64,000 nt of DNA. It comes from Pomphorhynchus laevis. Lineage: Eukaryota; Acanthocephala; Palaeacanthocephala; Echinorhynchida; Pomphorhynchidae. The first letter of the stretch is position 1. Every line of letters starts with the position of its first letter. The notes under the pieces were generated by a model that searched no databases, was not told where the DNA came from, and saw nothing but the letters and a program-made list of their open reading frames with translations. Location: the NCBI GenBank assembly GCA_012934845.2, contig WNNJ02001228.1, forward strand, positions 46,667 through 110,666. The letters are read 5' to 3'. A program made the position numbers and the translations under genes. Of this stretch, positions 42,700-54,971 are shown piece after piece.

Positions 42700-44780
42700 C
42701 AATATAAGTCATTGAAAATTAAAAGGCTAAAATGTGCTATGACAGGATTTTTTGACGTTTCGGACAAGAGGCCTTTTTCAATCTATAACAAATACAAACA
42801 TCATAAAATATTGTCAAATACCTGAAATACGCGTAAAGTTTTCAAATGAAATTGGTGTTATGACCAAAACTGATCGTCTATGTAATTCCTGGATTTCCGA
42901 AAATATGATCAGGGTTGCACCCGAGTCCGTCTCTGTATGTAGCTGACCTATTAATGTCGCTTCTAATCTAAGGCGTTGATTCACATCACTAACATTTCAG
43001 TCAACTATGCGATATTTCATGCAGTCCATAATATGATGTTCAATTGCATGTTTTATTGCACCATCACTTATGTTATTCGCTCGATAATGATACCGTCTAA
43101 CATTAAACATCCTTCTAAACCTAATTTGTGTTGACCGACGTATTACCACATAACGAGCATGTTTCTACATCAGTTACACCTAGTGTTTTGCAACAACTCA
43201 TACTTTGATCGTTACAAATCCGTTAGTTACAGTGATATTTACAATCGTGCTAGTTTCAATAACGGCACAAGTTTTGCATCGTCTGTCGTTGCACGGTTGG
43301 CACTCATTTAATCGACATGAATTACCTGATAGATATTGACTAATTTTCATAACCAGTTTGAATCGCACTTTAACTTGTATAGATTTATTTGGAGTGTTTG
43401 CTATATGACGAATCTTAGTCTGTATCGTGTTCAGTATCCGATTGAACGGAATAACTGTTATTGAAGTTTCATATTTGGTCACATTTAGTGCTGGCATTAA
43501 TGATGAATAATGTGACATATTTCTAACCGTAATAAACTGTGATCTCATCACTGCGAGCTTGTATCCTCGTTCTCTGAATTGATTTTGCAATTTTTCAAGT
43601 TGTTCTTCAAATGAGCTTTGGTGTAAACATATACATATCATTCCAAGGGCCTCATTATATATCACATTATGTTTGATCGATCTTGGATGGCAACTATTCG
43701 CATGAATGTGTATAGGCTTCGACTCAACTTTACGATACGCTGTTGTCTCGTATGTGCTTCCCGAATGCATTAGTCGGACATCCAAGTAGTCCATCTGTGT
43801 TAAGCTAGTTTAATATGTGAGTTTGGGAATCCCTGCATTAGATATTGGTTGAAATTCATCTAAACTTGCTTTGTCGTTTAGCCATACCATAAAGATATCG
43901 TCGATATATCGACAATAAAAAAGCTGGTTTTACATGCGAATCCAAATCCACTGGCTCTCAACTTCTGCCATAAATAGATTCACGTACGTAGGTGCCATCG
44001 GCGTACCCATTGCTGTTCCAGCTATTTAATGATAACAATTCTCTTCAAACGTAAGGTAGTTTTTTGATAATATCAATTCTAAAGTACGTCTTATGAAGTA
44101 TCTTTTTATCGGGGCATAATTAGCTCTAAGAATAGCTTGATTAACTGCATATAGTCCTCTGTTTGTAGGGATACGCGTGTATAGAGATTCAACATCGGCA
44201 ATGACTAAAATAGCATTTAGAGGCCAATTATGTTTCGAAGATTGTACCTTCTTCAGAAAATCAATTGTACTGCCTATATATGATGATACTGACATTAGCA
44301 AAACTTTAAGTTAGTCATGAACATACCTAGATAAAAGTTCAGTGGGTGTTCCGAGACAACTCGCAATTGGACGTCCTACAAATGGGCGTTGTTCTTGTGG
44401 ACTTTTGGTAGTAAGTAGAAACGTCCACAGCGCTCGGTAAGTGGGTAAGATCATTAGCTTTGTTAACTTGAATTGCTTTCTTACTGACAAACTCGTCTAG
44501 ATGATTGTTGACAGTATCGCATATGTTTAGGTCACCAGCAGAGCAGCATGTGTAGGCTGTTTGATCGCTTAGGTGACGATTCCCTTCTGTACAGTATTCG
44601 CATTTCTTCCACACGACCGCCTGTGGGCCCGTATTTGCTTTGACAACTACAACATCATTTTTTCCTCAAAGATCGTAACACATCGGCTAATCGTTTCGGT
44701 AGATTACCGGGTTCAGGTAATATTGGCTAAAAATCCCTTTTCGGACTATATAAATAGTTGACATTAGTCCGTCACTGAAT
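42700..44780 (-). mobile_element. Penelope-like element with GIY-YIG remnant
   Basis: Minus strand, in order: LPEPGNLPKRLADVLRSLRK (near 44700), 44339-44614 (N-terminal/RT0 region), 44026-44301 with VIADVESLYTRIP (RT motif), 43198-43794 with NSCHPRSIKHNVIYNEALG and the Cys linker CRLNECQPCNDRRCKTC, then STQIRFRRMFNVRRYHYRA near 43100, typical of the GIY-YIG nuclease. A CGTTTCGGACAAGAGGCC stretch at 42757-42775 resembles PLE 3' ends. Several breaks; not functional. A different family from the AT-rich PLE of 4.5-34 kb. Confidence 0.78.
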
Positions 44781-45759
44781 AAATTCACACATCTTGAGAT
44801 TTTATCTTACCCTAAGATAGACGAAATTATAGATTATCATCATTCAAAGTATTTGGCTTTTATCATTATTTTTTATCACGCGTTTCCTTAGTTATTCACT
44901 TAGTTTAATTATATATTATATAATTAAAATATATATTATATAATTTAATTATTTATAATTAAATATATGTTATCATTTATGAAAGAACTTTGAAAACAAT
45001 AATTTGAAGAATTTTAGTAAATTGACTGATTTATTTATTATTCGAAGTAAGATAGGAATGCGTTAGGATAAATTGCTATAATATCAGATTTTTACCCGAT
45101 AAAATGTTAGCTTACAATTTGTTGATCCAATTTTAAATAATTAAAAAATTAAGCATTAAAGCATGTTAAAATAAATCTGTATTTTATTTTTAAGACAAAA
45201 AACTCTCATTAGTTGTTCAGTTTGATGACTGTCAAGAATAATTGCATGTACTTGACCATATTTAATAATTTTTAAATGATTTAATTCTGTTTACTTTAAC
45301 CAATTCGTTAAGTTCGATCGCTGATAGTATGTGCTGATGATTGTAATATTTATTTAAAAATAGTATATTTTAGTATTCGAAGTAATATAAGAAGATATTA
45401 GGATAAATTGCTATAATTGAAATTTTTAATAATAAAGTACCAACGAACACAAGACGAAATCTGCAAAGTTGTGTGCAAATTCAATTGATCTGAACACGGA
45501 TGGCCGAGAACACATATATAGGCTACACAACTCTTGTAAATTCGAATTCGTCAACATACATTTATGCCGCGATCCTAAAACACTTCGAAGATGAGCACAG
45601 AAGAGTGCCAACATTACAAGAAATTTTCAACAGCACAACCGCAATCTTTAGACATCCTTAAGTAAGATCTGCAGTTGTTGGAATAAATATCAATAAAAGA
45701 AATGACTTCTAAGTTTAACACGAAGGACGTGTTAAACGTCCTTCGCGTAACGTCCTTGC
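44781..45759. other. AT-rich spacer
   Basis: 45030-45100 weakly matches the PLE-terminal repeat (TTGACTGATTTATTTATTA, GGATAAATTGC) and 45360-45420 repeats part of it. No gene supported; the 62-codon minus frame at 45426-45614 is unrecognised. Confidence 0.45.
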
Positions 45760-46029
45760 ATAACGAAAGGCATTAGTAAGATACGCACGTGCTTAATCGG
45801 CTTTTAACTGAGGATAATCATATTACGAGATATTAAATTTTTAATTTTTATAGACAAAAGTTAAAACTTAAAAATAAAAATTTGTAGTGCATATTACCAC
45901 CTGAAACGTTAAATACCTTATCAATTATTAATTAGTCATAACATATAAAAAGTATATCAAGTAAAAGTTAGTAAAAAAATCTTACGCTAAAAATTATTTT
46001 TTGAAATAAAATCTTTTTTCCACATTTTT

Positions 46030-46715
46030 CAATTACGGACCCATTGATTTTTTCATATTATTTAAATCAACGAAGTCAAATATACCTACTATCAAAATTT
46101 TAGATCAATTCAACTCATAAATGGAGAGAAATATAGTGTTCAATTAAGGATTACTTGTTCAATTTAGGTTTTCACCATAGCAATGACAAAAATAAATTAT
46201 TTTGATTAAATGTTTTGAGTTAAAATAACTCTTTATTGTCTTATAAAAGGTTTCCAAAACGATGTAAATTATTAAGGCCCGAATTTCGCCTTCAAGCATA
46301 TTCGCTCAAATAAAGGTCCATTCATCCTTTATTTTTTTCATTTTCTCCACAAATTTTTTTGGTTGACGCCATTCTAATTTTTTTTTAATTACGGAAAAAA
46401 AATTTCATATTATTTGAATCATCGAAGTCGAGTTAAAATTTTAGCTCAATTCAACTCCCAGATTAAGATAAAAATGTTCAATTAGGGATGACTTGTTCAA
46501 TTTAGGTTTTCACAATAGCAATGACAAAAATTAATCATTTTGATGAAATGTTTTTACTTAAAATAACTCTTTACTGTCGTCCAAAATGTGTTCAAAACGA
46601 TGCAAATTTATTAAAGCGTGACCTCCGCCTCCCAGCAAATTCGCTCAAATAAAGTTTTATCCATCCATTATATTTTGCAATTTCCTCTATAAAATGTTTT
46701 AATGACTGTATTTGT
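46030..46715. repeat. Tandem direct duplication, unit about 345 bp
   Basis: 46030-46375 and 46376-46715 share long stretches such as GATTACTTGTTCAATTTAGG (GATGACTTG... in the second copy) and AAAATAACTCTTTA, with moderate divergence. Non-coding, inside the TIR element. Confidence 0.85.
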
Positions 46716-49023
46716 TGAAAAATATTTTTTATGTGGCAAATGAGTGCGGCGCACGCTTACATGACCACAACAACAAAAGACAAAAATCTAAATCATGTGT
46801 CGAGAAGGTGGGTACGGAGGCGGTATTTGAATGTAATAAAGGAGAGAGCGCGGCAAACGTCGAGAAGGAACTGATCCAAGGCGAGGGACGGCGACGAGAA
46901 AGGATCGGATACCGTAGTTGTTAGAGTAATTGGGAACGTGGAGTAAGAGGGAATTACAGGAACGCAGTGACAGAGAGGCAGGGTGAGTGTCGTCTAAGAA
47001 AGAGAGGTTGATGAACGATGGGAGCCGACAGAGATGAGACGAAAAGTTACGAGAAAGCGGAGTTGTATGCGGATGTGAATGGTGAGACAGGAGAGTTGAG
47101 CAATATATGTTTATGTGTGGTCAAAGCGAAGGAGATGTATGAGCAATCGAACGGCAAAGTTGATGATGCGCTGAAGGAATAGGATGATGGATTTTGGAGA
47201 ATTAACGAAAAGGCTGAGGCAGTAATCGATTTTAGGGAAAAGAAGCGTTGAAAGAAGAGACATACAGGAACGGAAGTCGATAAAGGGGCGGATACGGTTG
47301 ATGTCACTGATAATTAAGATAGACGAGCGGACTTTGGCACGGACGAATGGTTTAAGGGATAGGTGATCATCGAAATTGAATCCTAAGAAAGTGAGATTGT
47401 GGACTATGGATATGATTGGTTAGTCAAAAAATACAGGGGGAGGAGATATATTAGGTACAGGTGGAGAATCTACATTATTTTGGACCGGTCTGGGTTTATC
47501 ACGAGACAAAGATGGGAGACACATTTTTAGATAGAAGAAAGACAGTTGGAAGCAGAAATTGCGATATCGTGTATGCAATGGGCGGGTGAATGAGCATATA
47601 TGAGGATGTCATCGGCGTATTGCATGACGTTAAAAGAATAAGGTTTGATACACCGAGAGAAATCACCAAGTAAAAGAGAGAACCGCAGGGGACCTAGGAC
47701 TGAACCTTGTGGGACCCCGCAGAAAATAGGGATGGGAGTAAGGGATGATGACTTTGAACAGATGCGAAAAGAACGGTCGGATAGATATGAGACAAGCCAT
47801 TATACGGAGTAGGAAGAAAAGCCGTAATCATAACGAAGGCGAGAAAGGAGGATGGAGTGGTCGAAAATTTCGAAGGCGGATGAGAGGTCCAGGGAGATGA
47901 GCACACTATATAGAGCCTTGTCACGAGAAAGGCATTGGATGTCAAACAATGGGGCACGGTGCAAGCGACAGTGAGGGTGAGGCTTGATGGGCAAGAGAAG
48001 ATCGAGAGTGGATGTGAGTTCAGAGTCAAAAAGAAAGGCAAGATCGTGAGGAGAGGAAGATGTTATTGTGGGAAAAGATAGAGACGATTTGAGTAAGGCA
48101 GAGCCGAGAAGGGGGAGGTCAAGATTTCTCCATGGGCAACGTAGAATGGTAGGTATGTGAAGCGGGAAGTGGTTGGAAGTGAGATCAAGAGTAACGAGAA
48201 AGTGATCGTATAGACCAGTATCGGAGATGGACAGTGAGATGTAGGCATCAAAACGATCGGGAACAGCTATGATGTCGAGTGCCCTGCCAAGGATATGTGT
48301 AGGGGCAGTGGAGATGAGTTTGTAATTGTAGTTGGATATAATGTTGATAAACCGAATGAAATCAATGGAAGAGGGACGTTCAAGGCAGATGTTGATGCCG
48401 CCAAGAATGAGTGAAGGGATTGAGGACAAAATACATTGTGAAAGGAGGTCAGCGAGTTCGGTAAAAAATATGGAGGTAGGAGGTCGGAGTGCCAGGATTT
48501 GGTGAGGAAGAAGATATCGATGAATTGCTTGGTGAATAGGTTGAGGATAAGATCAGATTTATGGAGAATATATCTTATGTTGAGGATGCCCAGGCGGAAA
48601 CCGTGTGTGGCGGTGAAAGGGGCTAACGGAGAATACACATAGGGGAGATGGAGCACGATCGAATTTTGGGGCGGGTGTGGACAACTTGAAAATTTCCGTC
48701 GGTGTTTCGGATGAAGAGAGATGTTTCACCGTCTTCCTCGCAACGGCGTTTTTCGATGCAAGCAGAAGAGAATTTAGCGATTTGGGAAAGGGCGCAATCG
48801 GGGAAAATGCGAGTGTTTGAATATGACATGAGTTTATATCGTTGTGAGAGGACAGAGGACAGGTGAGATTGATGCTTGAAAACAATTTTCAGGAGAGGAG
48901 GCTGATAAGGATCAGATTGAGAAGATTTGTTTAGGCAGATAAATGCGACAGGAGAGATGTCGTTGAAAAAGGATGGTTTATCCGCACCAACAAGAGACGA
49001 GATGAAGGATCTGAAGGCCATCT
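46716..49023 (-). mobile_element. L2/CR1-type LINE, 5'-truncated, internal deletion (copy A)
   Basis: Minus strand: ORF1 tail (48623-49021; RTRPKI-like end), endonuclease (48267-48656; RLGILNIRYILHKSDLIL), then 47800-48429 with LGGINICLERP joined to SLDLSSAFEIFDHSILL of the reverse transcriptase, RT palm to about 47400 and C-terminal region to 46720. Relative to copy B (52200-56453) about 0.8 kb between endonuclease linker and RT is missing, with the frame preserved. The 3' end GGCACGC-like plus ATTTGCCAC...AAATA is shared by all copies here. Confidence 0.85.
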
Positions 49024-49164
49024 TTCAGATCGTAATATGCATTTCACATTATTTTTAATTTTTATTTTTTTTTCTAATTAAAAATTAAATATCTCGAAAT
49101 ATGATTATCCTCGGTTAAAATCCGATTAAGCAAGGACGTATCTTACCAATACCTTCCGTTATGC

Positions 49165-50515
49165 AAAATTTGAGAACCGGAAAAAGGCGTTATTTAACTA
49201 AATATTTTCCGACGACGGGTTCATCAAAACACTTTAAGTGTTTTAAGTCCCATTTAAATTCACCAATTACTAACATCATATTGCTATTATATTTGGCATT
49301 TTATGTTCTTATTCATTATATATGTTCTGATTGTAACAGACGATTGCCGAAAGCTTAATAAATACGTTCTGTTTTTTGTGCGGCAAAATGACTTTCTACA
49401 AGAGTTATCAAATTATCTAATATTTGCAAATAAATGTTGTTCTTCGAATTTTTCTTAGTTTTTGTTCAAAATAAGATCGTTCTGATTAAATAAATTTACT
49501 TATATAGCAGAACAATTTAAAAAATAACACGCATCTATGAATGTATTCTACTTGCTTTTTTACAAAGTTGTATTTTGCACGCGTTAAAATCGACTGTTAC
49601 GTGCAACGACTCAAATTCTGCCTTATAGTATTGCATGATACAAGGGAACAAATGAAGTTTCCCTTACAGAGTAAAATTGCTTTTAATGGACATAAAAATA
49701 GAAGACAACGAGTCGTCGGTATTGTCAGTACGTGCTCATTTAATCTAAAATATATCTAACACATTTACGGTTGACGAATATAAAGTAAATGAAACTGAAG
49801 TAAAATTTGTAAAGTGTTCAAGAAATTTAATGTAACTTTGTAAACATATTTGGGACTGTTTCTCCTCTTACAAATTTCTGAATTTACATTACTATAATTT
49901 GACACACACGGTAATAATTTTTGTATCCCTATTTTTAAAAACATTCACATTCTTCTAAGAAATATTTATAAATTAAATGGAACTAAGAAAATCAAAGTTT
50001 CTTAAAAATTAGCAAAATCCATATCATCAACTAAATATTGATATCTTTTAGAGAATTTTGTTAAATTAAAACATAATAACGAGTTAAACAATTATTTTGG
50101 CAAAAAATATAAAATATTATTTTGCTTAATGACGTATTTCCTCCGATGTAATTATATTATCCATTTATTATTATAGCACACAGTATATTATTTACTATTC
50201 ATAAAAAGGAATAGTAATAGTTGCGGCGCAGATATTTTTGTCCATTATTCATCAATCGAAGCTACAGACTTTCAATAGACACTGCTCCTCACTTTATTTG
50301 AATCTAACTTTAGTGGTCATGATATTTTCTCAAATTTATGTTGTACCTTTTTCAAATTGAATTCGGGTGATAGTCGATAAATCCGAGTGATATGTTGCTA
50401 TGTATTGAGCATTTTTAATAAGATAGATAAAATTCTGTACTTAAGTACTCACGGTAAATGATAATCTTAGTATTCACTTGCATCTTAAGATGTAAGCTAA
50501 GGTGCTAACATCTTA
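49165..50515. other. Spacer with unassigned frames
   Basis: AT-rich. Plus frames of 65 codons (49161-49358, one hydrophobic segment) and 72 codons (49541-49759) match nothing I know. 50130-50215 resembles the PLE 3' flank (GTATTTCCTC.GA, TATATTATTTA.TAT.CAT). Confidence 0.4.
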
Positions 50516-51150
50516 GCATTCATTGATTTTTGGTTGCAATATGTCTGGATCTAGGGTTGATGGTGTCATTTTTACATAAAAATCTTTAATATGTTTGACC
50601 AACTGCATAACGATTCCATCATGGTCGAAGGTTTGTGGCTTCGAATAAATATTCAGCAAAAAGTTACTAATATTTTCGGTTTATTTTTCCGTAATCCTTC
50701 AGCTTCTACTCAAATTATATTTAACTCTATTTACGAGCAATCGTTACTGCTTTACAAGCAGTCCTTGGTTATAGTAGGTGTTTTCAATATGCCGCACAAA
50801 GATTGGAAGCAATGCATTGTTACTAGATGCGATAAGAACTCCTTTCTTCTTTATACATTAAATAATTTAACCATTTTCCAACATGTAACACAAGCGGGTT
50901 CGACTGCTGCCTTTCATGGCCTTAAATGAAAGTGAATTTCACATGCTGTTTAATGAAATACTTACTCCAATTAATGTACGTATCAAGTTTCCTCGAATAT
51001 TATTAAATATATACATGTACTGTGAAGTGGATCACGCCTTATTAGATTCAGCAACAACTTTTCTTACAATGTTTACCTCTCCCAATAAAAAATGCTTACC
51101 ACCCAGTAGTATTATTATTATACATTCAACAACATACGAGCATTAGCTCA
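50516..51150 (+). mobile_element. LINE endonuclease fragment (CR1-like)
   Basis: The frame 50591-50929 reads FDQLHNDSIMVEGLWLRI and VIVGVFNMPHKDW, matching the APE-type endonuclease of CR1-like LINEs (VEGLW, VGDFNMPxIDW). The GDFN Asp is replaced, giving GVFN. A further piece follows to 51146. Truncated at both ends. Confidence 0.7.
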
Positions 51151-51180
51151 AATAGCTGGCTCACAATAAGTTCGTAAATA

Positions 51181-51480
51181 AATTAATTAGTTTTTAAAAT
51201 AAGGAAATGCAACACGAAACATTGCTTGATCCATTCGTAGTCTTCTTTTAAAAGCACTAAGTGAACTGCATCCAACGGTGTCTGCATCAAGGTTGTTCCA
51301 CAGCTCAACAATTCTTCTATCAAATTGCATCGCGCCCAATTTCTGTACTCGGTTTCTTCGAATAGTTAAAGAATGACCGCGAAGAATGACCGCGAAGTAT
51401 CTTACAAAGGTTGATATATGTCTCATTCGAGTAGCGTTAAGTGGATCATGCCACCTTCTACTCCATATTTACCCGTTTAT
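51181..51480 (-). mobile_element. LINE C-terminal fragment (CR1-like), opposite orientation
   Basis: The minus frame 51187-51426 reads RGHSLTIRRNRVQKLGAMQF, DRRIVELWNNLDADTVG, SSLSAFKRRL, the typical tail of CR1-like LINE polyproteins. It faces the endonuclease fragment at 50516-51150. Confidence 0.75.
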
Positions 51481-51592
51481 GATACATATTGTCGGAATAA
51501 CCTGCAAATCTAATTAATAAAGTCATCAAGAAATTGATATTTGAACTTTCTTGGCTGCTTAATATACTACTTACAATCTAAAGTAAATACAA

Positions 51593-51936
51593 TTTCAGTT
51601 CCAGATTTCAGTTCCAGATTTCAGTTCCAGATTTCAGTTCCAGATTTCAGTTCCAGATTTCAGTTCCAGATTTCAGTTCCAGATTTCAGTTCCAGATTTC
51701 AGTTCCAGATTTCAGTTCCAGATTTCAGTTCCAGATTTCAGTTCCAGATTTCAGTTCCAGATTTCAGTTCCAGATTTCAGTTCCAGATTTCAGTTCCAGA
51801 TTTCAGTTCCAGATTTCAGTTCCAGATTTCAGTTCCAGATTTCAGTTCCAGATTTCAGTTCCAGATTTCAGTTCCAGATTTCAGTTCCAGATTTCAGTTC
51901 CAGATTTCAGTTCCAGATTTCAGTTCCAGATTTCAG
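51593..51936 (+). repeat. 13-bp minisatellite, about 26 units
   Basis: Unit CAGTTCCAGATTT repeated almost perfectly. It ends at TTTCAGTCC directly before the 5' leader of LINE copy B. The 170-codon frame through it (13-residue peptide period) is a by-product. Confidence 0.97.
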
Positions 51937-52199
51937 TCCTGCTCGCTTCGCTCGCGGAAAATCTCGTCCACCAAGATTGTAAAACAATCAAACTACAATC
52001 TTCGACGACAACCAACGACAACTAACGACAACCATCGACAACCATCCGCTTGACAATTATCGACAACCATCGACGACATCCGCTCGTGTCTTACAACTAA
52101 CGACTACTTACAACTAACTCGAACTACTTACAACTAACGACTTGCAGACTAACGGAGTTTAAACATTCTTGATTATAACTAACTAATTAACATTTTATT

Positions 52200-53129
52200 A
52201 TGGCAAAGAGAAAGCTAACTAAAAATGTCGGCCAGCAACTCAAGTCCGTCAAGGAAGCTTACATCGAAAAGCAAACTGGATGCGACAACAAGAACTGCAA
52301 TTTTTGGACTCACGTTGCCATTCCTTTCACTGACGAGGACAACGTTTCAAATCGGAATTTCCTCTGCGGCTTCTGTTGTGCTGCCCTCGTAGGTAAGCTA
52401 ATGAAGAATGACCACTCAAACGGTGAAGAAGTTCTGAACGCTAACAAAACAGATTTGTGCTCAATAAATAAACTTGATGATATCTCTCAGTCGACTCAGA
52501 CTGCTGTTATACATGGAACATCAACAAACGACAACATATCTTCCAATCTATCGTCGCCATCTGTTTGCTTACTAACTCCTTCGTCATCTATGAAACCCGT
52601 TCTTGAAACTTCTCTCACACACACTCCTCCTTTAACTACGGATAAAACTTCCCTTAATCTTCATCTTCCTAACAATGCAAACAGTAAAGGCCTTCATCTC
52701 GTACCTCATTTTTCCTATTCATCCCCACATCTAAATACATCTCATACTTCTTTCTTCTCTTCACGTACTCCTTACTCTACCTCTACCGTATCACTTCTCA
52801 ATAATTTACACCCTTGTGTCAAAATTATCTCCAGTAACATCTCCGTTCAACCTATTCAACAATTTACTTCTGTCACACATGCTCCAACCGTATCATCTAT
52901 CAATAATTTACATCCTTCCGTCAAAATCATCTCCAGTAACATCTCCAATCAACCGATTCAACACTCCACTCCTGTCACACATGCTCCAAACTATCTTAAA
53001 TCTTCACTTAGCACCCCTGTCATTCCCACGTTTATCTGCTCTTCTGCCTCGACTACTACCAGTCCGTCCGTCCACCACTACGTAATCGTTTTCCTTCGCG
53101 CGATCGATGCATTATCATATCTAATTTAA
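52200..53129 (+). CDS. LINE copy B ORF1, Cys-rich N terminus
   Basis: 309 codons. Residues 28-60 contain CDNKNC...H...FLCGFCC, a PHD-like zinc-binding pattern seen in some CR1/L2 ORF1 proteins. The rest is Ser/Thr/Pro-rich with a repeated HPSVKIISSNIS segment. The frame ends early. A continuing ORF1-like piece at 53255-53578 (RIEKHRRE, NGNFHVVHTRPKIRWRR) matches the ORF1 tail of copy A. ORF1 proteins bind element RNA (family knowledge). Confidence 0.7.
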   Translation: MAKRKLTKNVGQQLKSVKEAYIEKQTGCDNKNCNFWTHVAIPFTDEDNVSNRNFLCGFCCAALVGKLMKNDHSNGEEVLNANKTDLCSINKLDDISQSTQTAVIHGTSTNDNISSNLSSPSVCLLTPSSSMKPVLETSLTHTPPLTTDKTSLNLHLPNNANSKGLHLVPHFSYSSPHLNTSHTSFFSSRTPYSTSTVSLLNNLHPCVKIISSNISVQPIQQFTSVTHAPTVSSINNLHPSVKIISSNISNQPIQHSTPVTHAPNYLKSSLSTPVIPTFICSSASTTTSPSVHHYVIVFLRAIDALSYLI

Positions 53130-53541
53130 AGGTTTCCGAATCTGCTTCTCCTCAATGTCGCCTCGATGATGATGTATCTGCTTTCAGGTCTATCCTAGCA
53201 ACTATTCTTCCTGATAATAATCCATCCCTCTTCAATAATATCGCTCCTGTATCTTTGATCCGTTCAAACAAATCCACTAAATCCAATCATATCAGTCCTC
53301 CACTCCTAAAAATTGTTTTCCGACATAGTTCACATGCATCCTTAATACTTTCCCAACGTTTTAAACTTCTTACCACTTCGTCTACTTGTCGTATCTTTCC
53401 TGACCGCTCCCCTTCTGATATTGCCCAGCTCAATTTAGCTCGCATTGAGAAACATCGACGTGAAACAAACAGCGAGTCATCCTTATCTATACGTCAAATC
53501 AATGGAAATTTTCACGTTGTACACACAAGGCCAAAAATTCG

Positions 53542-54117
53542 ATGGCGTCGCATCTCTCCCCTTTGTCTTCTTCGCTAGTCGATCTCGCTCCTAAGCATAC
53601 TTTTCGTCTTAGTCTATTCAACACTCGCTCCATTCTTCATAAAGCTGATATGCTCCTTGATATCTTCGATCAATTATCTATCGATATTCTCTGCATTACC
53701 GAATCCTGGCATTGTGACTCCGACGATCTTGCTATTCGTCGTCCATGTCGCTCTGGTTGTTCTTTAGTTGAATCAGCTCGTCCAACTGCCTCTCATACAT
53801 CTACTGTTTCTAACAATGGCGGTATTGTTGCCATTGCTCGTCACCCAATGTCTTTACGTAAAATCAACGTTAACATCCGTTACACTTCGTTCGAATTACT
53901 CATATGCAGATTATCAACGCCTTTCCCTCTGGAACTTGTGATTGTATACCGTCCAGGTTCAGTTGCCCCCTCATGTATCTTCTTTAACGACCTTGCAGAT
54001 CTTATGTCTCACTGTTCATTGTCCTATACTCTTTCTTTTGTTCTCGGTGACTTTAACATTCGTCTTGATCGCCCGGCTGACTCTGACTCTATCACTTTAA
54101 CTAATCTTTTTTTCTGA
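53542..54117 (+). CDS. LINE copy B ORF2, endonuclease domain
   Basis: 191 codons. Motifs of an APE-type nuclease: FNTRSILHKADMLLDI (N..R), CITESWHC (TESW), GGIVAIARH, LVIVYRP, VLGDFNIRLD. The SDH motif lies in a different frame near 54230 (GLSDHFLVTL). It nicks target DNA for target-primed reverse transcription (family knowledge). The frame is lost in a T run near 54110. Confidence 0.82.
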   Translation: MASHLSPLSSSLVDLAPKHTFRLSLFNTRSILHKADMLLDIFDQLSIDILCITESWHCDSDDLAIRRPCRSGCSLVESARPTASHTSTVSNNGGIVAIARHPMSLRKINVNIRYTSFELLICRLSTPFPLELVIVYRPGSVAPSCIFFNDLADLMSHCSLSYTLSFVLGDFNIRLDRPADSDSITLTNLFF

Positions 54118-54971
54118 TTTTAACTATAAATTACTTTCAACAAGCCCAACTCATATTCTCGGCGGTGCTCTCGACATCATTGATGTCCCTATCTGCTTCA
54201 ATGACTTTACTTCCTTGTCAATTACTGATCCTGGTTTGTCCGATCATTTCCTTGTCACTCTTACTCGTCTTCATCCTCCTTCTCAGTCTACACCAATATC
54301 CACACAAAGTCGACCCTGGAAACTTCTCGATATCCCTATTCTCTGCACAGCCTTACTCAATTCTTCACTCTTTTCACTTCCTCTTAACTATCTCTCTCCC
54401 TATGATCTCTGCATTCTGTTTGATTCTGAACTTATGCCTATTATCAATAAACTTCTGCCTAGTCGCCTCCGACGCTCTCAGCGCTTGCGCCATGCTCCCT
54501 GGTTCGATTCTGACTGTAGTCTTTCTAAGCGTCGACTATGTCACTCTTTTCGTGTGTATAATCGCTTTCTTAAACGTTATCCCAACTCACTCCCTCCAAA
54601 TCTACGTGATTCCTAATTTTCTCTACGCCGTTCACATCTTATTCTTATACGTACTAAACGTACTATCTTTTGGCGAAATCAACTCGAGTCATCTTCTAAC
54701 TCTAAATCTCATTGGAAAATCTTAAACTCAATTCTTTCACGATCATCTACTTCTTGTAATATAAATCCTGATGAATTTTTTTGTTATCTACAAACTAAGC
54801 TATCTAATTTACTTTTCCTACTACCCGTAGACCCCTTGTACACCACTCTTCTCTTTAAATACTTCCCTCCCAGAACTATTCCACCTTCTTCCCGTTTCGT
54901 CTGATGAAGTTTCTTCGGTTCTGCTGTCATTACCTAATAAAACCTCTCCTTCTGACCCAATTACCACTCAC

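Larger units (their letters stand above)
45760..49164. mobile_element. TIR element enclosing a LINE copy
   Basis: 45760-45906 and 49024-49164 are inverted repeats, about 140 bp, with outer ends GCATAACG.AAGG.ATT.GTAAGATACG. No transposase is present. The interior holds two tandem copies of a segment of about 350 bp and a 5'-truncated LINE directly against the right arm. Target duplication not clear. Probably a non-autonomous DNA transposon or foldback element. Confidence 0.75.

Noticed and set aside
47047-47307. Alternative minus frames in LINE copy A
   Set aside because: They overlap the better-supported LINE frames and have Ser/Pro/Leu bias from pyrimidine-rich DNA.
51541-52053. 170-codon frame with a 13-residue peptide repeat
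   Set aside because: It is the translation of a 13-bp minisatellite, open because the unit lacks stops in any register.
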